In this document: one piece after another, positions 25,019 to 32,711 of the stretch | How the letters are laid out: each line of letters opens with the position of its first letter | Numbering within the stretch: position 1 is the first letter of the stretch | Assembly: GCA_958352855.1 (NCBI GenBank) | Contig: CATWQE010000026.1 | Coordinates: forward strand, 1-34,546 | From: an uncultured Bacillota bacterium | GTDB taxonomy: Bacteria; Bacillota; Clostridia; Lachnospirales; Lachnospiraceae | DNA length: 34,546 nt | Direction of reading: 5' to 3' | Notes under the pieces: generated by a model | Databases searched by the model: none | What the model saw: only the letters and a program-made list of their open reading frames with translations | Told to the model about the DNA's origin: nothing | Position numbers and translations under genes: made by a program

Positions 25019-25282
25019 TTATGCAAGTGTGTTTACTGCTTTAGATAAGCGGGAAACTTTTCTTGCAGCAGTATTTTTGTGATAAACACCTTTTGTAGCT
25101 GCTTTATCAATAGTAGAGATTGCATTCTGTAATGCTGCAACTGCTGCTTCTTTGTCTTTTGCTGCAACTGCTGCTTCTACTTTTCTGATAGAAGTTTTTA
25201 CTCCTGATTTGATAGATTTGTTTCTCTCAGCTTTTTTCTGATTTACTAATACTCTTTTTTTTGCAGATTTAATGTTAGCCAA
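25019..25282 (-). CDS. rpsT: 30S ribosomal protein S20
   Basis: Small-subunit protein that binds the 5' domain of 16S rRNA. The protein has 87 residues, typical of S20, starts ANIKSAKKRVLVNQK after the initiator and is rich in Lys and Ala. The start codon is TTG at 25280-25282: it gives the family N-terminus, and GGAGGTG (25289-25295 on the minus strand) sits six bases upstream. A longer reading from 25339 has no ribosome site and does not fit the family. A leader of about 90 bases with a stable hairpin precedes it. Escherichia coli rpsT also uses UUG, tied to self-repression. Confidence 0.93.
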   Translation of the reverse strand: MANIKSAKKRVLVNQKKAERNKSIKSGVKTSIRKVEAAVAAKDKEAAVAALQNAISTIDKAATKGVYHKNTAARKVSRLSKAVNTLA

Positions 25283-25338
25283 AGCGTACACCTCCAAATA
25301 TAATCTTTTCCAGTTTTGTGATTTATCGTTTATCTTCA

Positions 25339-25364
25339 TCGGAGAAGGACACGGTGTTCTCCGA
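25339..25364 (-). promoter_or_regulatory. Hairpin in the rpsT leader
   Basis: TCGGAGAA and TTCTCCGA form a perfect 8-bp stem near the 5' end of the predicted rpsT transcript. It has no T run, so it is more likely a 5' stabiliser or a site for regulation than a terminator. Confidence 0.5.
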
Positions 25365-25380
25365 CATTACATGCTTTTTT

Positions 25381-25409
25381 ATTCTAGTTGATTTAAAGGT
25401 AAATGTCAA
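25381..25409 (-). promoter_or_regulatory. rpsT promoter
   Basis: On the minus strand a perfect TTGACA (plus 25404-25409) and TAGAAT (25381-25386) are separated by 17 bases. This is the strongest sigma-A promoter match seen in the window, as expected for a ribosomal protein gene. Confidence 0.85.
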
Positions 25410-25451
25410 TACATAAAATCCCTGAAACTGCAAAAAATAGAAGAAACAAGC

Positions 25452-26381
25452 ATGAAGGAAAGGGAAAAAAGGGCAATGGGAAGAATTCGTACAGATTTAG
25501 CTTTGGAGACAAAAGAAAAGTTTGAAGAGGATCAGGTGGAAATCAGGGGCGTGGTAATTGAAGAAAATTATAATGAAGAAAAAGATATCAGGACCACAGT
25601 GGTGAAAATTGAAACCGAAAATGGGGCGAAAACCATGGGAAGGCCACAGGGGATTTACATTACCATGGAAGCGCCGAATCTGTCTGTTCCTGATGAAGAC
25701 TATCACAGGGAAATTTCCAGGGAGCTTGCCAGACATATGAAAAAGCTGCTGCCAGAGAAAGAGGAGCTGAAAGCGCTGGTTGTGGGACTTGGAAACAGGG
25801 AGATTACCCCTGATTCCCTGGGGCCGGATGTGATTTCAAACCTGCATATTACCAGACATATGATTCAGGAATATGGAATCATGGGAATGGGAGAATCCTG
25901 TATACATTCTGTCAGCGGGCTGGTCCCGGGAGTGATGGCTCAGACCGGAATGGAAACCATGGAAATTATCAGAGGCGTTGTGGAAGAGACAAAACCAGAT
26001 GTGGTGATTGCCATTGATGCGCTGGCAGCCAGAAGCGTGAAAAGACTGAATCGTACCATTCAGCTTACAGATACAGGGATTCAGCCCGGTTCCGGGGTGG
26101 GAAATCACAGAAATGGACTAAGTGAAACCACTCTTGGAGTGAAGGTAATAGGAATCGGAGTCCCCACAGTAGTAGATGCGGCGACGATTGTTCAGGATGC
26201 CATGTCTCATTTGCTGGATGCTCTGGAGGAACAGGAGAAAAAGGAATTTCTGGAAGAGATGATTACCCCGTCTCTGCACAGTATGTTCATGACCCCAAAG
26301 GATGTGGATGAAACCATAAAAAGACTTTCCTATACCATATCGGAGGGACTGAATCTTACATTTGCAAAAGCAGAGGCATAA
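25452..26381 (+). CDS. gpr: Germination protease GPR
   Basis: Endopeptidase (family A25) made as a zymogen in the forespore, which cuts small acid-soluble spore proteins when the spore germinates. The 309-residue length and sequence match the family: an N-terminal pro-region with IRTDLALE, then VVGLGNREITPDSLGPDVISNL (about 116-137), IHSVSGLVPGVMAQTGMET and VVIAIDALAARSVKRLN. Two in-frame ATGs, at 25452 and 25476, are possible starts; neither has a strong ribosome site and the second is closer to the conserved N-terminus. A forespore promoter is expected, but I could not identify one with confidence in the 40 bases between the rpsT promoter and the gene. It is followed by spoIIP, the same order as in Bacillus. 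Confidence 0.93.
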   Translation: MKEREKRAMGRIRTDLALETKEKFEEDQVEIRGVVIEENYNEEKDIRTTVVKIETENGAKTMGRPQGIYITMEAPNLSVPDEDYHREISRELARHMKKLLPEKEELKALVVGLGNREITPDSLGPDVISNLHITRHMIQEYGIMGMGESCIHSVSGLVPGVMAQTGMETMEIIRGVVEETKPDVVIAIDALAARSVKRLNRTIQLTDTGIQPGSGVGNHRNGLSETTLGVKVIGIGVPTVVDAATIVQDAMSHLLDALEEQEKKEFLEEMITPSLHSMFMTPKDVDETIKRLSYTISEGLNLTFAKAEA

Positions 26382-26421
26382 TTGAAAAGGATTGTCTCAT
26401 ATATAGATATGAGGTGATTGA

Positions 26422-27660
26422 TTGAAGAAAAAAGATGCAGAACGAATGGTTTCTATTGTGCTGTGGATTCTTATGGTGATTCTGGGCGCAGATATTGTGA
26501 TAAAAGGATTAAAGCTGGATGAGGAAACCTGGGGGCAGATGATGCGTAAAGTGCAGCAGCAGGCCATGGAAACCTATCTTCCGGGAGTGGTGGAGGAGCA
26601 TGGTGGGGAAACCGCAGTTACGTGGCTGTTAAGACAAATCGGAGCGCAGATACCTGTCCTTATGCCTGCCAAAACAGAAGAACAGGGAAGCTTTTTGGAA
26701 GATTCCAAAATCAGCAGGAAAATCGCAGAGGAAAATTCAGAATTTCTGGAGGCAAAGCTTCTGGAAGAAAATCAGGAAGCAGGGCCTCCGGAGTCAGGCT
26801 ATGAGAACACAGGCGGTGTGGATGCCCAGAGCAGTGGGGAGAATACAGAAGAAACCGCCGCCGGGACACTGGAAAAAGCTCCGGTTACGGATATTCCTTT
26901 AGAAAAGTTTCAGGACTTTGATTTTGTGATGAGCAGTTTTTATACAGTGGATAAAACCACCAGTATTACCAGTGAACAGTTAAATGCGCCGGAGCTGGTG
27001 CAGATGGATTTGAGAATGCAGACAGGGAAGGAGCAGCCCCAGATTCTTATTTACCATAGCCATTCTCAGGAGGAGTTTATTGATTCCGTTCCGGGAGATC
27101 CCTCTACAACGATTGTAGGAGTGGGAGAATATTTGACTACACTTTTGAGGGATACATATGGCTATAATGTCATTCATGTTACAGATACCTTTGATATTGT
27201 AGACGGGAAACTGGACAGGAACCAGGCGTATACCTTTGCCCAGGAGCGAATCAGCCAGATTCTGGAGGAAAATCCCAGCGTGGAGGTGGTAATTGATCTG
27301 CACAGAGATGGTGTGCCGGAAGGTAAGCGGCTGGTAACCAATATGAATGGAAAAGAAACTGCCAAAATCATGTTTTTTAACGGACTAAGCAGAACCAATA
27401 AGAATGGAGAAATCAGCTATCTTCCCAATCCCTATATTAAAGAAAACCTGGCTTTTTCCCTGCAAATGATGCTGGAGTCTAAGAAATATTATCCGGATTT
27501 GGCCAGAACCATTTATCTTCGCGGATACCGGTACAACCTGCATTTAAGACCAAAAACACTGCTGGTGGAATGCGGGGCTCAGACCAATACTGTACAGGAG
27601 GAAATGAACGCCATGGAACCTCTGGCAGATATTTTAAATAAGGTTTTGACAGGAACGTAA
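26422..27660 (+). CDS. spoIIP: Stage II sporulation protein P
   Basis: Peptidoglycan amidase and endopeptidase of the DMP complex (SpoIID, SpoIIM, SpoIIP), which thins septal wall so that the mother cell can engulf the forespore. The 412-residue protein has an N-terminal membrane segment (about 9-29), a long variable linker rich in Glu (about 85-155) and a SpoIIP domain from about 165. That domain contains the presumed metal-binding ILIYHSHSQEEF (His about 212 and 214), VVIDLHRDG and VECGAQTN. The start is TTG 26422 with GAGGTGATT just upstream. It lies 40 bases after gpr. Confidence 0.92.
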   Translation: MKKKDAERMVSIVLWILMVILGADIVIKGLKLDEETWGQMMRKVQQQAMETYLPGVVEEHGGETAVTWLLRQIGAQIPVLMPAKTEEQGSFLEDSKISRKIAEENSEFLEAKLLEENQEAGPPESGYENTGGVDAQSSGENTEETAAGTLEKAPVTDIPLEKFQDFDFVMSSFYTVDKTTSITSEQLNAPELVQMDLRMQTGKEQPQILIYHSHSQEEFIDSVPGDPSTTIVGVGEYLTTLLRDTYGYNVIHVTDTFDIVDGKLDRNQAYTFAQERISQILEENPSVEVVIDLHRDGVPEGKRLVTNMNGKETAKIMFFNGLSRTNKNGEISYLPNPYIKENLAFSLQMMLESKKYYPDLARTIYLRGYRYNLHLRPKTLLVECGAQTNTVQEEMNAMEPLADILNKVLTGT

Positions 27661-27678
27661 AAAAAGAGACAATGGACA

Positions 27679-27707
27679 TTGAAAAAAATAAGAAACAATG
27701 TTATATT
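27679..27707 (+). promoter_or_regulatory. Promoter of the surface-glycan cluster
   Basis: TTGAAA at 27679-27684 and TATATT at 27702-27707 have a 17-base spacer, 84 bases before the first gene, whose ATG is preceded by CGGAGGAAAAAA. This suggests the cluster is expressed separately from the sporulation genes. No clear terminator follows spoIIP. Confidence 0.55.
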
Positions 27708-27790
27708 TAAAGTTACGTGCATTTAAAATGTCTGTAAAAAATAAGAAATAATTTCATAAGAGAAAAGAAGAAAAAACGGAGGAAAAAAGT

Positions 27791-29608
27791 ATGCAGGCAA
27801 TGATTTTGGCAGCCGGTATGGGAAAGCGGTTAAAAGAACTGACAAGTAATGCCACAAAATGTATGGTGGAGGTAAATGGCGTAACCATGATTGAGCGTAT
27901 GCTCTCTCAGCTTGATAAAAAAAATCTGGAACGGATTGTAGTGGTAGTTGGTTATGAAGGCCAAAAACTAATGGATTATATTGAAACTTTAGAAATTCAT
28001 ACACCTATTGTCTATGTAAATAATGAAATTTATTATAAAACAAATAATATTTATTCTCTGTTTCTGGCAAGAAATTATCTGACAGAAGACGATACCATTT
28101 TGCTGGAATCTGATTTGATTTTTGAGGATGCAGTGCTGCAAAGACTTCTGGATAATCCTTATCCAAGTTTGGCGTTGGTTGCGAAATTTGAAAGCTGGAT
28201 GGACGGAACCGTAGTTACGTTAGACGAAGAAAATAATATTAAGAACTTTTTAGGGAAAAAAGATTTTGAGTTCCAGGAAATACCAAAATATTATAAAACT
28301 GTGAACATTTACAAATTCAGCAAGGATTTTTCTACAAGCCATTATGTTCCATTTCTGGAGGCGTATAGCAAAGCACTGGGAAATAATGAATATTATGAAC
28401 AGGTTTTAAAAGTGATTACCCTTTTAGATAAGCCTGAAATCAAAGCCGAACCACTGGGACAGGAAGCGTGGTATGAAATTGACGATGTGCAGGATTTGAA
28501 TATTGCTGAGTCTATTTTTGCGGAAAAAGAAGAAAAACTGGATAAATTCAGCAAACGCTGGGGCGGATATTGGAGATACCCACAGCTTTTGGATTTTTGT
28601 TATCTGGTAAATCCTTTTTATCCAAACCAGAAACTCATAGATGAAATGAAGGCAAACTTTGAAAGACTTCTGTGTGAGTATCCTTCCGGCATGGAAGTGA
28701 ACAGTCTGCTGGCTGCAAAATACTATGGACTTCATAAGGCGCAGGTTTGTGTTGGGAATGGTGCGGCAGAACTGATTAAGGAACTGATGGAATCAGGCCA
28801 GGGAAAGACAGGTATGATTTATCCTACTTTTGAAGAATATCCAAACAGAAAAGAACAAGACGAAATTGTACCGTTTTTTGCCTCTGGACCGGCATTTCGT
28901 TATACAGCAGAAGAACTTATGTCATTTTATGAAGAAAAAGACATTGAAAGCCTTGTTTTAATTAATCCGGATAATCCATCTGGGAATTATATTGAAAAAC
29001 AGGATGTGCTGAAAATAGCAGACTGGGCGCAAAAGAAAGGGATTTTGTTTATTGTGGATGAATCTTTTGTGGATTTTGCAGATACCAATGAGCCGGCGTC
29101 CTTATTAGATGAAGAGATTATAAAAAATTATCCGGAAATGGTTGTGGTAAAAAGTATTTCAAAATCCTTTGGAGTACCGGGACTGCGTCTGGGAATTTTG
29201 GCGTCTGGAGATGAAGAGTTGATTACTTTCTTGAAAAAGCGCATGTCAATTTGGAATATTAACTCTTTTGGAGAGTTCTATATGCAGATTTTTGAAAAAT
29301 ATAAATCAAACTATGAAGATGCTCTGGAAAAATTTAAAGAGGTTCGCAGAGAATATGTGAAGGCATTATCGGCCTGCCCGTTTCTGGAGGTGTTACCTTC
29401 CCAGGCCAATTATGTGATGTGTCGTCTGATTGGAAATAAGACAAGCAGGGAATTGGCAGAAGTTCTTTTAAACAAGTACAATATTTTGATTAAGGATTTG
29501 TCCAAAAAGAAGGGATTTGAAGGAGAATCCTATATTCGTCTGGCTGTGAAACGTCCGGAAGAGAATCAGAAGCTCATTGACGCCATGAGAGCAGAATTTG
29601 GAGTGTGA
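27791..29608 (+). CDS. Fusion: LicC-like cytidylyltransferase + fold-type I PLP enzyme
   Basis: A two-domain enzyme of 605 residues. Residues 1-245 form a nucleotidyltransferase like LicC (CTP:phosphocholine cytidylyltransferase): AAGMGKRLKELT at 7-18, TKCMVEVNG at 22-30, the metal Asp in ESDLIF at 106-111 and EIDDVQDL at 229-236. Residues 255-605 form a class I/II aminotransferase-fold PLP domain related to HisC and to CobD-type decarboxylases: NPDNPSGN at 392-399, IVDESFVDFA at 421-430 and the PLP lysine about 458 in SISKSFGVPGLRLG. Both active sites look intact. By analogy the PLP domain makes a phospho-amine (phosphoethanolamine-like or an aminophosphonate) and the N-terminal domain activates it with CTP. 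The true substrate is not visible. It leads a tightly packed cluster that includes licD, whose family uses CDP-linked donors. Confidence 0.85.
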   Translation: MQAMILAAGMGKRLKELTSNATKCMVEVNGVTMIERMLSQLDKKNLERIVVVVGYEGQKLMDYIETLEIHTPIVYVNNEIYYKTNNIYSLFLARNYLTEDDTILLESDLIFEDAVLQRLLDNPYPSLALVAKFESWMDGTVVTLDEENNIKNFLGKKDFEFQEIPKYYKTVNIYKFSKDFSTSHYVPFLEAYSKALGNNEYYEQVLKVITLLDKPEIKAEPLGQEAWYEIDDVQDLNIAESIFAEKEEKLDKFSKRWGGYWRYPQLLDFCYLVNPFYPNQKLIDEMKANFERLLCEYPSGMEVNSLLAAKYYGLHKAQVCVGNGAAELIKELMESGQGKTGMIYPTFEEYPNRKEQDEIVPFFASGPAFRYTAEELMSFYEEKDIESLVLINPDNPSGNYIEKQDVLKIADWAQKKGILFIVDESFVDFADTNEPASLLDEEIIKNYPEMVVVKSISKSFGVPGLRLGILASGDEELITFLKKRMSIWNINSFGEFYMQIFEKYKSNYEDALEKFKEVRREYVKALSACPFLEVLPSQANYVMCRLIGNKTSRELAEVLLNKYNILIKDLSKKKGFEGESYIRLAVKRPEENQKLIDAMRAEFGV

Positions 29609-29613
29609 AGAAC

Positions 29614-30750
29614 ATGAGAGTTTGTGTGATTGGCGGAGGAAATATTGGAAGCGTTTTGGCAGGAGATATGGCTTTTCGCGGTTATCAGGTAGATTTGCTT
29701 ACCGGAAAGCCGGAAAGCTGGAGCCATGAAATAGAAATACATGATTTGGAGCAACAAGAAGTGAGCTCTGGCAGACTTCATAGGATTACAGATTCCATGG
29801 AAATCCTTTCCCAGGCAGATGTGATTTTTTCTACCTTACCCTCTAATGTATTCTGTGAAAAAATCAAGGATATGACGCCTTTTTTGAAGAAAGGTACTTA
29901 TCTTGGAATTATTCCGGGAAGCGGCGGATGTGAGTTCTGCTGCCGGGAAATTATTGAAAAAGGCTGTGTTTTATTTGGATTTCAGCGGGTACACAGCATT
30001 GCCAGAATCAGAGAATATGGGAAAGCTGTGAATGTAACCAGCAGAAAGAAAGAAGTTCAGATAGGAGCCATTCCAAAAAACAAAACAAAGGAAATCTGCA
30101 AAATAGTGGAAGAACTTCTGGGTATACCGGCAAGGGAAGTCAGTAATTATCTGAATGTTACGCTGACACCATCAAATCCTATCTTGCATACAACCAGGCT
30201 GTATACAATGTTCCGCGATTATGAAGAACCTATGGTATATGATAAAAACATCCAGTTTTATGCTCAGTGGACCGAAGAATCCTCAGAAATGCTTCTGGCT
30301 TGTGACCAGGAACTTCAGAATATTTGTAAAAAATTTCCAGACCTGGATTTGCAGCAGGTAGTTTCGTTGAAAAAGCATTATGAGGTACAGGATAAAAAAC
30401 AAATGACTGAAAAAATCAGCCATATTCCCGCTTTTCAGAACATCTGGTCGCCAATGAAGAAAAAGGGAACCGGATATGTGCCGGATAAAAGTTCCCGGTA
30501 TTTTCAGGAGGATTTTCCATATGGACTGTGCATTATCAAAGCGTTTGCAGTGATTGCCCAGGAAGAAACGCCAAATATAGACTGTGTACTAAAGTGGTAT
30601 GAAAAATTCTCCGGCGAAGAATATTTTCAGCAGGAAGCATTTACCGGAACAAGTTTGAAAAAACTAAATCTGCCACAGAATTACGGTCTGCTTACAGTAG
30701 AGCAGGTACAGGAGTTTTACGGACAGACTGAGAAAGAGATAGATACATGA
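29614..30750 (+). CDS. Opine dehydrogenase family (NAD/NADP octopine/nopaline type)
   Basis: Predicted oxidoreductase of 378 residues. Family members reductively join the amino group of one compound to a 2-keto acid, giving N-(carboxyalkyl) amino compounds. The N-terminal Rossmann motif is VCVIGGGNIGSVLAGDMAFRG. A catalytic-region motif reads LTPSNPILHTTRLYTMF (about 187-203) and the C-terminal helical domain has SRYFQEDFPYGL (about 292-303), both characteristic of octopine dehydrogenases. I chose ATG 29614 because GGAG about ten bases upstream fits and the protein then begins MRVCVIGG; a GTG at 29605 would overlap the stop of the previous gene. The acyltransferase gene overlaps its end by four bases. 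Placement in a glycan cluster suggests it makes or modifies a surface substituent. Confidence 0.82.
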   Translation: MRVCVIGGGNIGSVLAGDMAFRGYQVDLLTGKPESWSHEIEIHDLEQQEVSSGRLHRITDSMEILSQADVIFSTLPSNVFCEKIKDMTPFLKKGTYLGIIPGSGGCEFCCREIIEKGCVLFGFQRVHSIARIREYGKAVNVTSRKKEVQIGAIPKNKTKEICKIVEELLGIPAREVSNYLNVTLTPSNPILHTTRLYTMFRDYEEPMVYDKNIQFYAQWTEESSEMLLACDQELQNICKKFPDLDLQQVVSLKKHYEVQDKKQMTEKISHIPAFQNIWSPMKKKGTGYVPDKSSRYFQEDFPYGLCIIKAFAVIAQEETPNIDCVLKWYEKFSGEEYFQQEAFTGTSLKKLNLPQNYGLLTVEQVQEFYGQTEKEIDT

Positions 30751-31784
30751 GATTAACGGAGTTTAAAGGAAAGAGTAATAATTTACAACTGCTGAAGTTT
30801 TTGGCTGCTGTGTTTGTAGTTGCAAGTCATTCTTTTGCACTATCCTTAGGAACGTCAGAAAATGAATGGTTTATGAAGCTTACAGATGGAGCTATGTCTT
30901 TGGGAGGCGCTGCGGTGTCTGTCTTTTTTTGTGCCGGAGGATATTTCATAGCCAAAAGTATGAATCGTGTACAAAATGGAGTTACATATTTTAAAATACG
31001 GATACTTCGTATTTTTCCATGCCTTATGGTGGTGGTGTTCCTGTCAGCTTTTTTATTAGGGCCTTTGGTAACAGAGTATAGCCTGGCAGAGTATTTTAAA
31101 GACACTCAGGTATACCGTTATTTGCTTAATGGTGTTCTGCTTTTACAACATAATCTTCCAGGCGTGTTTCAGGAGAACCCTTATTTGTCTACAGTAAATG
31201 GAGTTTTATGGACATTACCTATAGAATTTCTTTGCTACATAGCATGTTTTGTTATGTGGAAATTAAAATTTCTGGAGCAGAAAAAGTGTGTATTTAGTAT
31301 ACCCCTGGTGATTCTTGGAACTGTGGGAATATATTTGGTTGCAGGAAAAGCAGGAATATCCGGGCTGACACCTACTATTAGACCTATGCTTTTATTTTAT
31401 ATGGGTATTTTATTTTTTGTATACAGAGACAAGGTTGTTTTTAAGAAATCGGTATTTTGGTGGCATACGGCTGCATTAGTCCTGTCAGTTCCCCTGCATC
31501 TGGTGAATGCAGCCATGGTGCTGTGTTTTCCATATATTTTGTTTTATTTGTGCTTTGCTGTAAAACAGGTATCTGAAAAGACGGGAAATGCAGGAAATAT
31601 TTCTTATGGAATTTATTTATGTGCGTATCCTATACAACAGGTGATTGTATGGATGCATGGAGAAACAATGTCACCTTACTGGAATATGGTACTGGCTATT
31701 CCTGCTGCTATTGCAGGAGGATACCTTTTGTACCGGTATATTGAAAAGCCTCTTATGAATTTCAAGGGAAGAAGGCTTGCCTAG
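30747..31784 (+). CDS. Acyltransferase 3 family membrane protein
   Basis: Polytopic membrane enzyme of 345 residues, likely adding an acetyl or other acyl group to a glycan or lipid-linked sugar. It has the family's N-terminal signature LQLLKFLAAVFVVASHSFALS (residues about 10-30, with the conserved His), ARG-type basic residues before the second helix and NGVLWTLPIEFLCYI near 150-164. There are about ten hydrophobic segments. It overlaps the opine dehydrogenase gene by four bases (ATGA), so it is translationally coupled. Acceptor and donor cannot be read from sequence. The gene is more AT-rich than the housekeeping genes before it. Confidence 0.85.
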   Translation: MRLTEFKGKSNNLQLLKFLAAVFVVASHSFALSLGTSENEWFMKLTDGAMSLGGAAVSVFFCAGGYFIAKSMNRVQNGVTYFKIRILRIFPCLMVVVFLSAFLLGPLVTEYSLAEYFKDTQVYRYLLNGVLLLQHNLPGVFQENPYLSTVNGVLWTLPIEFLCYIACFVMWKLKFLEQKKCVFSIPLVILGTVGIYLVAGKAGISGLTPTIRPMLLFYMGILFFVYRDKVVFKKSVFWWHTAALVLSVPLHLVNAAMVLCFPYILFYLCFAVKQVSEKTGNAGNISYGIYLCAYPIQQVIVWMHGETMSPYWNMVLAIPAAIAGGYLLYRYIEKPLMNFKGRRLA

Positions 31785-31803
31785 AAGTTCAGATAGGCTT
31801 ATA

Positions 31804-32709
31804 ATGAGAAAATGGAAGGAAACAAGAGAGAAAATGGGAAGAGAATATGATGCGTATACGTTGAAGGCAGTTCAGGAGATTGAACTGGAAATGTTAGAGT
31901 GCTTTTTAGAGATTTGTGAAAAACACGATTTAACGTATTTTGCTTTTGCAGGTACTGGTATTGGAACTTTGCGGCATGGAGGATTTATTCCATGGGACGA
32001 TGATATTGATATCAATATGCCAAGAAAAGATTTTGAGAAATTTGTAGAAATTGCCAATCGAGATTATGGTGACCATTACTATTTCTTAAATGCCACAACA
32101 GATGAGCATTATCCCCTTATGACTACCAGATGGTGTAAAAAAGGAACGGTTTTCTGGGAAGAACCATTGAAAAATGTTCCCTGTAAGTTTGGGATTTTTC
32201 TGGATTTGTACCCCATGGATGAAGTCAGTGATGACCCGAAAAAGCTGCGGCGTCAGGCAATGTCTGCCTGGTTTTGGAGTAAAATCATGATTTTACGTGA
32301 AGTTCCCTATCCGGTGTTACCATTTCAGGGAATAACAAAAAAGGTGATTCATGGTATCTGCGCCTGTGTTCATGTGCTTTTAAAGACCTTTCATGTTTCT
32401 CATAACTGGCTGTATGGCAGATGTATGGCTGCCTGCACAAAATATAATGGAACTGGAACGGATACACTTGGTTATTTGTGCAGTTCCAAACCCTACGAAG
32501 ATGTGCTGAAAAAAAGCCAGGTGTATCCTTTGAAAAAGCTGAAGTTTGAACATTTGGAATTGAATTTTCCAAATAAAATCGAAGAAATGCTTACAGCAAC
32601 ATACGGAGATTATATGAAACTGCCACCGGTAGAGAAGAGAAAGAATCATTTTCCGTATCGTTTGGAACTAGGTGATTACACGCCAAAGAGAAAGGCTGAA
32701 AACAAATAA
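31804..32709 (+). CDS. LicD-family phospho-group transferase
   Basis: Predicted transferase of phosphocholine or a related phospho-substituent from a CDP-linked donor to a glycan. The protein is about 301 residues. The LicD signature is clear: EIELEMLECFLEICEKH, FAGTGIGTLRHGGFIPWDDDIDINMPRKDF, then GIFLDLYPMDEV. The DDDID aspartates are the metal-binding and catalytic group expected of the nucleotidyltransferase-fold family. Start choice is uncertain: ATG 31804 follows a weak AGG, ATG 31834 follows AGAGAG, and an in-frame TTG at 31777 also exists. A LicC-like domain three genes upstream would supply its donor. Acceptor is presumably the repeat unit exported by the next gene's product. Confidence 0.88.
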   Translation: MRKWKETREKMGREYDAYTLKAVQEIELEMLECFLEICEKHDLTYFAFAGTGIGTLRHGGFIPWDDDIDINMPRKDFEKFVEIANRDYGDHYYFLNATTDEHYPLMTTRWCKKGTVFWEEPLKNVPCKFGIFLDLYPMDEVSDDPKKLRRQAMSAWFWSKIMILREVPYPVLPFQGITKKVIHGICACVHVLLKTFHVSHNWLYGRCMAACTKYNGTGTDTLGYLCSSKPYEDVLKKSQVYPLKKLKFEHLELNFPNKIEEMLTATYGDYMKLPPVEKRKNHFPYRLELGDYTPKRKAENK

Positions 32710-32711
32710 GA

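Noticed and set aside
25388..25451. Forespore (sigma-F/G) promoter for gpr
   Set aside because: Expected from biology, but no convincing -35 and -10 pair was found. A TTGATT-16-TACATA pair overlaps the rpsT promoter and could be chance.
27791..29608. Frameshift or assembly join as the cause of the two-domain protein
   Set aside because: The reading frame is continuous, both domains are complete and the linker (about 245-260) is normal, so it looks like a true fusion.
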